Shown in pieces: positions 1 to 9,400 of a DNA stretch of 64,000 nt. Made by a program: the position numbers and the translations under genes. Under the pieces are notes generated by a model. It was not told where the DNA came from and did not search any database. It saw nothing but the letters and a program-made list of their open reading frames with translations. The stretch lies in contig NZ_ATZA01000007.1 in the NCBI RefSeq assembly GCF_000427965.1, positions 1 through 64,000 of the forward strand. The letters run 5' to 3'. This DNA is from Olivibacter sitiensis DSM 17696. GTDB lineage: Bacteria > Bacteroidota > Bacteroidia > Sphingobacteriales > Sphingobacteriaceae. The first letter of the stretch is position 1, and every line of letters starts with the position of its first letter.

Positions 1-75
1 TGCCTGACGGCAGGCAGGCAATCTGCGTTTTTGTTTGCCAGATTGCCACGTCGTACCTCCTCGCAATGACGACAA
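1..75. repeat. Dispersed intergenic repeat (partial)
   Basis: The first 16 bases form a TGCCTG/CAGGCA palindrome. An 8-bp inverted repeat follows (GGCAATCT at 17-24, AGATTGCC at 40-47), and then a stretch at 40-73 whose complement reads CGTCATTGCGAGGAGGTACG and on into GTGGCAATCT. That 'cgtcattgcgagg...ggcaatct' pattern is a familiar high-copy intergenic repeat in Bacteroidota and some other bacteria. It has no coding potential and may extend beyond the window edge. Only one copy lies in this window, so the repeat status rests on recognition. Confidence 0.6.
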
Positions 76-244
76 ACGAGAAAAAGAAATTTTGTCATGT
101 ACAATTCACCATATCATATAATTTGTTTAGACTTATTAAAAATTAGACAAAAGTATTAAAATATTTAAATTTAAAAACTATTTAACACACAAAAAAGTCT
201 ATATAATTTCAATTATAACAAAAAATCACCAATCGGTTATTTAG

Positions 245-261
245 AATTATTCAAAATAATT
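245..261. promoter_or_regulatory. Inverted repeat next to receptor promoter, possible operator
   Basis: A perfect 7-bp inverted repeat with a 3-base spacer (AATTATT CAA AATAATT) abuts the -33 TTTG of the receptor promoter. A repressor bound here would occlude RNA polymerase. The downstream gene is a siderophore-type receptor, so an iron-responsive regulator such as Fur is the obvious guess. The site is A/T only apart from one base, so chance is possible. Confidence 0.3.
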
Positions 262-291
262 TTGACAGGTCTCAATTTATAGCTTTATTTG
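261..291 (+). promoter_or_regulatory. Bacteroidota-type promoter of the TonB receptor
   Basis: TTTG at 261-264 and TTTATTTG at 284-291 are separated by 19 bases, matching the Bacteroidota sigma-A layout (-33 TTTG, -7 TANNTTTG) with one mismatch in the -7 box. Transcription would begin near 298, giving a leader of about 34 bases before the ATG at 332. The AT-rich stretch 76-244 upstream shows nothing else recognisable. Confidence 0.5.
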
Positions 292-331
292 CGCATTAAA
301 ACAAAATTAGAAATGATCTAAATAAAAGAAT

Positions 332-2713
332 ATGAAAGCAAGAATTATCCTACTATTGATTGCACTTCTAGCAAATGGCATAATCGTCTTTGCACAAAAT
401 ACCGGAAGCATTAAAGGAGAACTAAAGTCCTCCGATGGTCATCCCGCCGCTTATGTAACCCTTACTTTGACCAATCTGGGTAAGAGCGTAAAATCTAATG
501 AACAGGGTAAATACAGCTTCAATAAATTAGCTCCGGGAACATACACAATCAAGATGACCGCTATCGGTGTCAATTCCCAAAGCAAAGAAGTCACGGTAAA
601 TCCAGGGGAGGAAGTTGAACTTAACTTTGCGCTTACGGAAAGCAACCAAGTGCTAAAAGATGTCATAATCAATGCCAATAAGAGCAAATATACCACCACG
701 GAACCTTCCACTACCTTGCGGATAAATGAACCGCTCATCGAGGCTCCGCAGAATATACAGGTAGTGACCTCACAGGCTATTAGCGACCAACAAATAATAA
801 GTATGAGCGATGGACTGATACGTAACGTGAGCGGGGCGGTACGACTGGAACATTGGGGCGATCTATACACTAACATAACCATGCGAGGATCCCAGATACA
901 AGCGTTCAGAAATGGCTTTAATGTCGTAGCGTCTTATTGGGGACCGCTTACGGAAGATATGAGTATTGTGGATCACATCGAATTTGTCAAGGGACCTTCG
1001 AGTTTTATGCTCGCCAATGGCGATCCTAGTGGTCTATACAACGTAGTAACCAAGAAACCCACGGGGCAAACAAAGGGCGAATTTTCTGCCACCTTGGGCA
1101 GTTTCGATCTCTATCGCAGTTCGCTTGACCTGGACGGAAAGTTGAGTAAGGATGGAAAGCTGCTATACAGATTGAATGTTGCCGGACAAACCAAGGGCTC
1201 GCACCGCCCTTATGAGTACAATAATCGCTATACCATCGCCCCTGTACTTTCCTATCAACTAAGTGACAACACGAAATTAACAGCCGAATATACGCTCCAA
1301 AATGCAAAAATGACGGAAGTTGGTTCCTATTACGTATTTGCAACAGATGGTTATGCCATACTTCCTGTTGATTTTACCATGACGAACCCTGGACTACCGG
1401 CAACAAAGATAAACGACCACAGCGCGTTCATCACTCTTGAACATCGAATTGACGACAACTGGAAATTAACGGCCCAGGGAGCCTATTTCAAGTACACACA
1501 ACAGGGAATGAGCTCTTGGCCGTCGAGTGTAGCCGAAAACGGAGGCATTGTCCGCAATGTAGGTATTTGGGATGCTGAAAGTGAAATGTCCCTTGGACAA
1601 GTTTTTTTAAATGGCAATATATATACAGGTTCCGTTCGTCATCGTATTTTGGCGGGACTGGATATGGGAAAGAAAAACTACATGGCCGATTGGGGACAAT
1701 CACATGATCTGGATACAGCTGGAGGAGAATTCAACATTTATGCGCCTACCTATGGATATCCAAACAACGGTTACCCTTCCTTCGACCGTAGCCAGCCTTT
1801 GTCTCAAAGAGCAGTAGCGGCGGGAGGACTAATGGATCAACGGTACAACAGTTTTTACGCACAAGATGAGCTTGGATTTTTGGATGGCTCGTTGAGGGTC
1901 ACGCTTGCGGGAAGATACACCTATGTCAGCCAATCAGCATGGGGTGCATCTCCAGATGAAGCCAAACACTTCACCCCTAGGTTGGGTATCAGCTATTCCG
2001 TATTGAAGAATCTATCGGTATACGGAGTCTATGACCAAGCGTTTACCCCACAGAGTGGGATCATTTACAGCGGTGAAGCCGTAAAACCTTTGACGGGAAA
2101 CAATATAGAATTCGGGCTAAAGCAAGATTGGTTCGATGGAAAATGGAATTCGACTTTGTCGATTTATCAGATTACCAAGCAGAACGAGCTTACAGCGGAT
2201 CCCGAGCGTCCCAACAGTCAATATAGTATTGTGGTTGGCGAAAAGGTGGCAAAGGGATTTGAATTTGATATAAGGGGGGAAATTGTATCAGGTTTTAATG
2301 TAGTAGCCAACTATGCTTATACCGATTCTAAGGTGACAGAAACAGCCCCAGGCGTTACCGCTATTGCCGTTGGAGACGTTATTCCCGGTTTTTCGAAACA
2401 TACAGCAAACGGTTGGCTCAACTACAAGATCCAAAAAGGCCGATTGGAAGGCATAGGCTTCTCAGGAGGATTCACCTGGCTTGGAGATAGAGCAACCGAC
2501 ACTTGGAGTGTAGGCTTACAAAAACTGCCCAATTATTTCAAGCTGGATGGCGGACTGTTCTATGAAAACAAGAAGTTCAAAATCATGGCAAACGCCTTTA
2601 ACGTATTGGACAAATATCTGTACAGCGGATCCTACTACGAATGGTTGAACGCTTACTACTGGCAAACCGAAGCCCCTAGAAACTACAGGCTTAGCATAAA
2701 CTACAAGTTTTAA
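332..2713 (+). CDS. TonB-dependent siderophore-type receptor
   Basis: 793 residues. An N-terminal signal peptide (about residues 1-21, ending near FAQ) is followed by a carboxypeptidase-regulatory-like beta domain (about 24-110), a plug domain (about 115-240; VEFVKGPSSF-like and NVVTKKP segments) and a 22-strand-type barrel ending in an aromatic residue (NYKF), as outer-membrane proteins do. The plug and barrel resemble the TonB-siderophore receptor family (FhuA/FepA-like) rather than SusC, and there is no SusD partner. The likely role is energy-dependent import of ferric siderophores across the outer membrane. It stands alone with its own promoter, a possible operator and a terminator. The ligand cannot be read from sequence. 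Confidence 0.88.
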   Translation: MKARIILLLIALLANGIIVFAQNTGSIKGELKSSDGHPAAYVTLTLTNLGKSVKSNEQGKYSFNKLAPGTYTIKMTAIGVNSQSKEVTVNPGEEVELNFALTESNQVLKDVIINANKSKYTTTEPSTTLRINEPLIEAPQNIQVVTSQAISDQQIISMSDGLIRNVSGAVRLEHWGDLYTNITMRGSQIQAFRNGFNVVASYWGPLTEDMSIVDHIEFVKGPSSFMLANGDPSGLYNVVTKKPTGQTKGEFSATLGSFDLYRSSLDLDGKLSKDGKLLYRLNVAGQTKGSHRPYEYNNRYTIAPVLSYQLSDNTKLTAEYTLQNAKMTEVGSYYVFATDGYAILPVDFTMTNPGLPATKINDHSAFITLEHRIDDNWKLTAQGAYFKYTQQGMSSWPSSVAENGGIVRNVGIWDAESEMSLGQVFLNGNIYTGSVRHRILAGLDMGKKNYMADWGQSHDLDTAGGEFNIYAPTYGYPNNGYPSFDRSQPLSQRAVAAGGLMDQRYNSFYAQDELGFLDGSLRVTLAGRYTYVSQSAWGASPDEAKHFTPRLGISYSVLKNLSVYGVYDQAFTPQSGIIYSGEAVKPLTGNNIEFGLKQDWFDGKWNSTLSIYQITKQNELTADPERPNSQYSIVVGEKVAKGFEFDIRGEIVSGFNVVANYAYTDSKVTETAPGVTAIAVGDVIPGFSKHTANGWLNYKIQKGRLEGIGFSGGFTWLGDRATDTWSVGLQKLPNYFKLDGGLFYENKKFKIMANAFNVLDKYLYSGSYYEWLNAYYWQTEAPRNYRLSINYKF

Positions 2714-2733
2714 CAACCCAACAAATAGGCTTT

Positions 2734-2768
2734 ATAGGAAGGCATTCTAAGGATGTCTTCCTATTTTT
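2734..2768 (+). terminator. Rho-independent terminator of the TonB receptor
   Basis: A 12-bp stem with one G-U pair (ATAGGAAGGCAT / ATGTCTTCCTAT, 7-base loop) is followed by five T residues. It starts 20 bases after the receptor stop and ends at the stop codon of the converging pbpC gene, so it may also act weakly on the other strand. Confidence 0.8.
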
Positions 2769-5138
2769 CTACTCATTGACAATCGTCACCCGCCTCCTGA
2801 TCTCTCCCCCATACTCATCCGTTACCGTGATGAGGTAAGTGCCAGACTGGGCATTGACGGCCATCTCATGAAAATTTTGAGTAGTGCCCAAAAACACGCC
2901 GTCCATATACCAAAATAGTTTCATCCTGGCCTGATTGTGTGCTACTTTCAGTATGACGGGCTGTATCAATCCATCAAAATCCCTTGTAAGATAAATTTTG
3001 CTGCTGTATTCCTTGGGATAAATAAAATCCATATTCAAACCCTGCCCAATTGTGCAATCCGCCCGGTATGGTGGTAGCACCTTATAGTCCGCATGTTTGC
3101 TCTTGTAGTACCACTCCATGACAGGGGGCAATACGAACCAACTCTTGGTGACCATTTCGTCTACCGGCACGCAGCTGCTGTTCACCCTAAAGCGTTCTTC
3201 TTTATCTAGGTGAACCAAACTATGATAAGGGCAAATATTGCTGCGCAAACCTTTTACGGGAATATAGGCATTTTCCGCGTTGCAGTATTCTCCGGCCAAG
3301 CTCCCACTTAAGGTGCATATTTCAGCGTCTTCTATATCGTTCAGGGGCATATCAAACCAGCCAGAACGTGGCAATAAGCGAAATACATCGAACAGAATAG
3401 GAGCAGCATTACTTACTCCCGTGAGCGTGGGGCGCCCCTCTCCCGTGGCATTGCCTACCCACACCCCCACCACGTAATCCTTGGTCGTGCCAATGGCCCA
3501 GGCATCCCGATTGCCAAAGCTGGTACCCGTTTTCCATGCTATTTCCAATGCCGAATCATAAAACTTCCACGCTTCATCGCCCCTAGGTCGGTTCACTTCC
3601 TTCATAGCTTGGTAAGTGAGCCAAATGGAGCCCGCGCCTAATATATTTTCTTGTTCGATATCTTTGCCCAAATCGGCCTGCTTTTGACCATAAACGTTCA
3701 AATCTGAAAACTCCCTTTCCCTGTAAAAACCATTGGCATTGTAATAATTCAAGGTAGATGATAGGTTGGCATAGGTCTTACACAAGTCCCAAAGGCTTGC
3801 CTCCGCACCACCCAAGATAAGGGATAGGCCATAGCTGTCGGGGTGTCTATTGATATGTCTTATGTTAAACTTGTGCAACTCCTCGTAGAACTTGTAGATA
3901 CCATACTGCTGCAACATCAGCACACATGGGATATTGAGCGACCGAGCAAGAGCCAAGTGAGCCGGCACGGCGCCATCGTAGGTATGGTCGAAGTTCTCGG
4001 GTGTATAGCCCGATATTTGGGTAGGTACATCGGCCACAAGCGTATTGGGCAATATTTTGCCATCGTTCAGCATACCGGCATACAGCAATGGCTTCAGAAT
4101 ACTGCCCGTGCTTCTGGGCGCCTGGATAATGTCGACATCTTTTTGATGCGATTTATCGGTTGGAGCGTTCCCTATATAGGCCAATACTTCCCTTGTTTTG
4201 ACGTCTACGACCATCACGGCAAGATTATATACTTCATTTTGTCGGTAATGCCGATAATACTGCTCGGCCAGTTGGTTGACGCGTTGTTGAAGCTCAATTT
4301 TCAAGGTAGACTGAATTCTTTTCCCTTCATCATTGACGGATATCCTATCCAATAGATGGGGAGCGATCTGTGGCAGGTCATAAGGCCTCTGCGGCAAAGC
4401 TTCTTCCAAGGCCAAGGTATAGGTCATTGAGTCGATAACGCCCTTTTCAAAAAGACGTTGCAACAACCTATTTCTCTTTTGTAGTAAAAGCTGCTGGTTC
4501 TTGCCGGGATAGATCAAGCTAGGCGCATTGGGCAACACGGCCAACGTGGCGGTTTCTGCCCAAGACAACTGGCTCGGCTCTACGCCAAAATAGCGCCAGG
4601 ATGCCATTTCCAGCCCCACAACGTTTCCCCCAAAGGGCGCGTGTGCTGCGTAGATCCTCAAGATTTCGTCCTTGCTATGACGCCACTCCAAGCGCGTGGC
4701 TAGGACGAGCTCTATCAATTTTTCAAGATAAGTGCGCTTGCGGTGTTGCCTCGAAAGGCGTATTACCTGTTGGGTGATAGTGCTGCCTCCCCTTATGACC
4801 CTATTAGCTTTATTGTTCTGCAGCAACGCATTAAATATCGCTATAGGATTGAAGCCCGGGTGCTGGTAGAAATATTGGTCCTCATAGTAGACGATACACT
4901 GCTTGAATTTCTCTGATAAGCTATCCTGTTGCGGAAAACGCCATTGCCCATCCTTTGCGATTTTGGCTCCCAGCAAATCTCCCTGTTTGCTTTCCAGAAC
5001 GGTCGTATAGGGAGTATCAAACAAAATACTCGGTAAGCTGAAATAGTATAGCACGAGTACGGACAAAGCCAAGGTACTCTTGCCTTTATTCCGGCGCAAC
5101 CACAATAAAATCTTCTTTGAATTGCCAAATTTGACCAT
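2769..5138 (-). CDS. pbpC: Penicillin-binding protein 1C
   Basis: A bifunctional peptidoglycan glycosyltransferase and transpeptidase-family protein of 789 residues from the ATG at 5138. A TTG at 5150 would add four residues and overlap the upstream gene by eight bases. Features in order, numbered from that TTG: one N-terminal membrane segment (about 22-45), a GT51 domain with the catalytic Glu in YYEDQYFYQHPGF (E90) and GGSTITQQ (121-128), a transpeptidase domain with STGSILKP (SxxK near 350), SLN and KTGTS, and a C-terminal BiPBP_C beta domain. This order and the lack of PASTA repeats identify class 1C. PBP1C is typically encoded beside a bacterial alpha-2-macroglobulin, and the two are proposed to act together in the periplasm. 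Here that partner lies upstream, but an ATPase gene intervenes. Confidence 0.93.
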   Translation of the reverse strand: MVKFGNSKKILLWLRRNKGKSTLALSVLVLYYFSLPSILFDTPYTTVLESKQGDLLGAKIAKDGQWRFPQQDSLSEKFKQCIVYYEDQYFYQHPGFNPIAIFNALLQNNKANRVIRGGSTITQQVIRLSRQHRKRTYLEKLIELVLATRLEWRHSKDEILRIYAAHAPFGGNVVGLEMASWRYFGVEPSQLSWAETATLAVLPNAPSLIYPGKNQQLLLQKRNRLLQRLFEKGVIDSMTYTLALEEALPQRPYDLPQIAPHLLDRISVNDEGKRIQSTLKIELQQRVNQLAEQYYRHYRQNEVYNLAVMVVDVKTREVLAYIGNAPTDKSHQKDVDIIQAPRSTGSILKPLLYAGMLNDGKILPNTLVADVPTQISGYTPENFDHTYDGAVPAHLALARSLNIPCVLMLQQYGIYKFYEELHKFNIRHINRHPDSYGLSLILGGAEASLWDLCKTYANLSSTLNYYNANGFYREREFSDLNVYGQKQADLGKDIEQENILGAGSIWLTYQAMKEVNRPRGDEAWKFYDSALEIAWKTGTSFGNRDAWAIGTTKDYVVGVWVGNATGEGRPTLTGVSNAAPILFDVFRLLPRSGWFDMPLNDIEDAEICTLSGSLAGEYCNAENAYIPVKGLRSNICPYHSLVHLDKEERFRVNSSCVPVDEMVTKSWFVLPPVMEWYYKSKHADYKVLPPYRADCTIGQGLNMDFIYPKEYSSKIYLTRDFDGLIQPVILKVAHNQARMKLFWYMDGVFLGTTQNFHEMAVNAQSGTYLITVTDEYGGEIRRRVTIVNE

Positions 5139-5142
5139 GTCA

Positions 5143-6330
5143 TTATCCAAAATCTCTTACCATGGCAAGAAATTCAATCAAACCTATTGCCTCTACCCCC
5201 CTCGTCATGGGAAATCTTTCGCTACCTGAATATACCACAAATCTCTTTTTTGCCCGAATGTCCTCACAAGCATCATAAAAACCTCTCTTTAACGCAGGTG
5301 ACGTCGATTTTTTGATTTCTACGGCCCATATTTCATCCCTAGGGCCTTCAAGTACCAAATCTATTTCCACCTGATTGCTCGTACGGTAATAGCTATATCT
5401 CCATTTGCTCGAAAGTTGCCGAATGATGTTTTCGGCCACAAAGCCTTCCCAACTGGCTCCCACAATGGGATTGCCCAGCAAGCTTTCAAAACCGGAGATC
5501 TGTAGCAAACTATGCAATATACCCGTGTCGCGCAAATATATCTTTGGAGTCTTTGTTAGCCTTTTCTTGGTATTGCCATACCAAGGTTGCACCTGTCTCA
5601 CCATGTAAAAATCCGTCAGGATATCTAGATAGGAACGTACCGTGGTATGGCTCACTTCCAGGCTTTTCCCTATCTCGGAAAGCACCACTTGTTGCCCATG
5701 GTAATGGGCTAGCATGGTCCAAAACTTCTTCATACGCATAGCAGCTACCTGCGGTCCCATCAGCGGTATGTCCCGTTCAACATAGGTGGCGATAAAATCA
5801 TTACGCCAATCCCAGCTTTCATCTTCCCCAGCTGCCAAGTAACTGTCAGGAAAGCCTCCCCTAAACCACAACTTGTCGTGATTATAGCCAAGCGGGTCGT
5901 TTTCGTAGATTTCCAATGCCGAAAAAGGACTAAGCTCCAGATAGCGTATCCTGCCTGCCAACGTTTCCGAAGACTGCTGAAGTAAATCGCGCGAGGCTGA
6001 ACCCAACAAAAGGAAATGACCCGCCTTTTCACCTGCCCTTTTCCTGCCATCTACCAAACTTCTCAACACAGGAAATAAATCTGGCTTGCGTTGCACTTCA
6101 TCGATAATCAACAATTTTCCTTCAAAACGTTTGAGGTAACTTTCGGCATCTTGCAACTTGTTCAAATCGGAATCCAATTCCAGATCAATATAAGAAGCTT
6201 GCTTCCCTACCTCTTCTGCAACTGCCATGGCCAAGGTAGTCTTGCCCACCTGCCTAGGCCCCAATAAAGCAACCACGGGCATTTGCCCTATAGCCTGAAA
6301 CAGCCTACTCTTCAGCGCGCGTAAAATCAT
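5143..6330 (-). CDS. AAA_14/DUF4143-family ATPase
   Basis: 395 residues from the ATG at 6330. The frame stays open another 45 bases upstream, but that stretch is not family-like. Walker A is GPRQVGKTTLA (about residues 23-33) and Walker B is LLIIDEVQR (about 73-81), followed by a sensor-like LLLGSASRDLL. A winged-helix-like segment (LEVSHTTVRSYLDIL) comes next, and the C-terminal DUF4143 region carries EIDLVLE...WAVEIKKS, a D...ExK pattern like PD-(D/E)xK nuclease folds. These proteins occur in many copies in Bacteroidota and archaea; their function is unsettled, with mobile or toxin-like behaviour suspected. It sits inside the macroglobulin/PBP1C pair, four bases upstream of pbpC, so it probably feeds transcription into pbpC. 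A 21-bp inverted repeat lies in front of it. Confidence 0.85.
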   Translation of the reverse strand: MILRALKSRLFQAIGQMPVVALLGPRQVGKTTLAMAVAEEVGKQASYIDLELDSDLNKLQDAESYLKRFEGKLLIIDEVQRKPDLFPVLRSLVDGRKRAGEKAGHFLLLGSASRDLLQQSSETLAGRIRYLELSPFSALEIYENDPLGYNHDKLWFRGGFPDSYLAAGEDESWDWRNDFIATYVERDIPLMGPQVAAMRMKKFWTMLAHYHGQQVVLSEIGKSLEVSHTTVRSYLDILTDFYMVRQVQPWYGNTKKRLTKTPKIYLRDTGILHSLLQISGFESLLGNPIVGASWEGFVAENIIRQLSSKWRYSYYRTSNQVEIDLVLEGPRDEIWAVEIKKSTSPALKRGFYDACEDIRAKKRFVVYSGSERFPMTRGVEAIGLIEFLAMVRDFG

Positions 6331-6393
6331 CTTGAAATCGATATTAAGAATGCAAACCGAAACATAAATGTACAATTTTCATTCAAAAATATA

Positions 6394-6442
6394 ATTTTAC
6401 CATGTAAATTGAAAGTTAAAATTTCAATTTACATGGTAAAAT
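6394..6442. repeat. Perfect 21-bp inverted repeat upstream of the ATPase gene
   Basis: The left arm at 6394-6414 begins ATTTTACCATGTAAATTG. Its exact reverse complement occupies 6422-6442, with a 7-base loop. A third partial copy (ATTTTACCA) follows at about 6445-6453. The arms are AT-rich with no T-tract logic, so this is more likely an operator, a recombination site or an element end than a terminator. It lies between the macroglobulin stop (6467) and the ATPase start (6330). Confidence 0.75.
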
Positions 6443-6466
6443 CAATTTTACCAGTCTACTAAAAGT

Positions 6467-9400
6467 CTATTTCACCACTTCCACCCATTGCCCCTTGGTA
6501 CGCGCCAAGAACGTATTGTCGTACATGGCTTCCGCTTGCAGCCCGGGCAAATAGTATTTCCCTAGATACGAGGCATTCAAAAGTATCTTAAAGGTCCTCC
6601 CTTCTCCACCGTTCAATCCAAAGTAAAAAGCGGTACGATCGTCCCGAATATCGATATAATCGGCCTTGTTATCGCCAAAGGCTCCATAATCTGTATACCG
6701 TGTGTTCACAATCTCCCAGCCCGATGGGACAATCTGCGTAAGCGCCACGTTCTCCACACGGTCTAAGCTCTGATTTTTCACACTGACTACTGCCACGAAC
6801 TCGGTACCTTGCGCCAATGCGTCTATGGCCAATGGATTGCCCTTTCTGTCTTGAAAGGAGACACTTGCCAGTAGGTTGCGCTGCAATACCTGCTCCTGCC
6901 CTACCGGCAATATACCGCTGTTGAGTACTTTCACATATATGGTATTCTTTTCCTTATTCTTGATTTTCAGGACATTTGCACCCATTTTCACGTCTAACTT
7001 TCTGTCAGAAAAAGCCTTGGCGGTGCTAATGTCCATATTTTTGCCCTGATAGCTGTACTGCACATTGATGCCTGTTCCTCCATTTACCTTGGCAAACCTG
7101 GAAACGGCATACAAGCTATAAGCTGTGGTCTGCGTACTCATCCAAGCACCCGAAGACAAGTCCTTCGCTATCCTGGTGGCAAGCGGGAAAGCCTTGGCCG
7201 TTTGTCCCAGTAAGATCAAGGTCTCGAGCACCATTGCCCGATTGCGTTCGGGAGATCCGTAATAGTAATAACTGTAGGGTGTCCTGTTGCTTTCATCTAT
7301 ACTGCTTTCGTTCAACAGGGCATTTCCTGCTTGTTTCTGACCGGCCAAGGCATAAGCTGCCGCTAGCCGCAAGCGCGTTTCGTTGGAAATACCCCCCGTT
7401 TCCCGCAATCTATTCATAGACGCCATATCGGCTGAACCGGCAAGGGCAAGTGTATACAAACGATAAGCCTGCGCAAAATCACTGCCCCGATGGGTTTCCA
7501 TCCGCCATTGCTTAGATGCCCGTTGCTGATAGCTGATCCATCTCCCTTTGAAATCTACCGGCAATACATAGCCTTTTGCCTCTGCCTCTATTAAGAAATG
7601 GCCCACATAGGAAGTGCTCCAATCATCGGCCACGTTCATACTGGGCCAATAGACAAATCCGCCATTGGCCAGCTGAAACTTGCTCAACTTATTGATGCCT
7701 TCTACCACATGTCGCTGTATGACTTCCTGCTTCTCCTTGCTCAGGTCAACCACATCGCTGAGATACAATTGCGGAAAAACGGCAGAAGTAGTCTGTTCCA
7801 AACAACCGTGCGGATATTGAATCAGGTAATTGAGCCTGCTATTAAAGTCGATGGAAGGGAATGAGGATACTTCCAGTCGCGACTCATTGCTACCGTTTAC
7901 ACCAAATGTTTCCCAGTTAATGGTCTTTTCTTCATTGGCATTGAGCACGACTTCCTTGTAGTCATTGGTTACGGGATTGGGATTCACGATATCTATTTCT
8001 ACAGGGTAGGAAGCCTTTTCCTTGCCAGCTGAAGCCAATACTTCAACCCTAGCAATCCCGGTAACATTGCCCACCTCTAGGTCAAAATAGAGCATTTTAT
8101 CTCCTGTGCGTTCAAAATTGACCGTTTTCGTTGTGCTGCCAAGCACCTTGATCCCCGCACTTGTCTTTACCTGAACCTGGGCATTTTTCACTTGATCTTC
8201 CAGTGCAAATACCGTTACGGGTAACGTCACCTTTTCCGTGGGCGATATTTTTCTTGGTAAGGAAGCCAAAACCATTAAAGGACTCCTCACGGGCGTAGCC
8301 TTTTCTACACTGCCATAGGCTCCTGTCGCGGCATCGCCGGCCACTACCATAGTCCTTACCGATCCGATGTAGTTTGGCAACTTCACTTTGTGGGTTTTAG
8401 TTTCATTCTTAGCCAAGTGAAACGGCCCCAGATAGATGACAACAGGCTTAAAGCGATCGGCATTTTTATTTTCGCCTCCACCAATGTCCTCATCGCCTCC
8501 TATGCTGAACACCTGATTGATTTTACCTCCATAGGCACCTATTACATCGTTATAGATATCCCAGGTTTTTACTCCCAAGGCTTCACGCGCGTAGAACCTA
8601 TCCCAAGCGTTGGGGGTCGTAAATCTGGTAAGATCCAGCAGCCCCTCGTCTACAATGGCTACTGTATAGCTCATGGCTTTTCCACTGCCCTCATTCACTT
8701 GCAACGACACCGTTTGCTCCGGCCTTAGTACGGACGGCATTGTCAATACGGGTTTCAATATGGTTTCCTTGTTGAGCACCTCAATCGGTATAACGCCATA
8801 GAGTCGTATGGGGGCATCATTCAAGGTGGAAGCGTGGGGCTGCAAAAGCGTAATGAATACATAAACATTTGGAGCCATTTTATCCGTAATTGGTATTTCC
8901 ACCTGGGTTTCCCCTTTTTGGGTCTCTGCCCAATGCGTGGCCACCACCTGTGAACCGCTTTCAATAGATATCAGGGCCCTACTCCCTTCGCTCGAAGGAA
9001 AGGAGACTTTCATTTTCTCTCCTACGTTGTATTTCTCTTTATCCGTAGAAAAGACCAGCATGTTGGCATTGGTAGCATCGGTGTTTTTCGTCTTGGCAGA
9101 CCAATAGGGCCAATCTATCAATACCGTCTGCCCTGTGGCATGGCCGCCGTCCAAATCACTGATCAACACAAAATATCGTCCCCAATCATTCTCGTCTACT
9201 TTAAAACTAATACTAGTTTTGCCATTTGCGCCAGTGCTTACGCGAAATGTCTTGTATGGCGTGATACTGGAGGATGACCGATAGTTGGACAAATTGTCAT
9301 TGGAAGCGTCCCACCACCAGCGCCATTCCACTTTATATACCTTCGCTTCGATATTGGCAGTAGCGTTCGGTCTACCATGCATATCCAGTGATACGATGTC

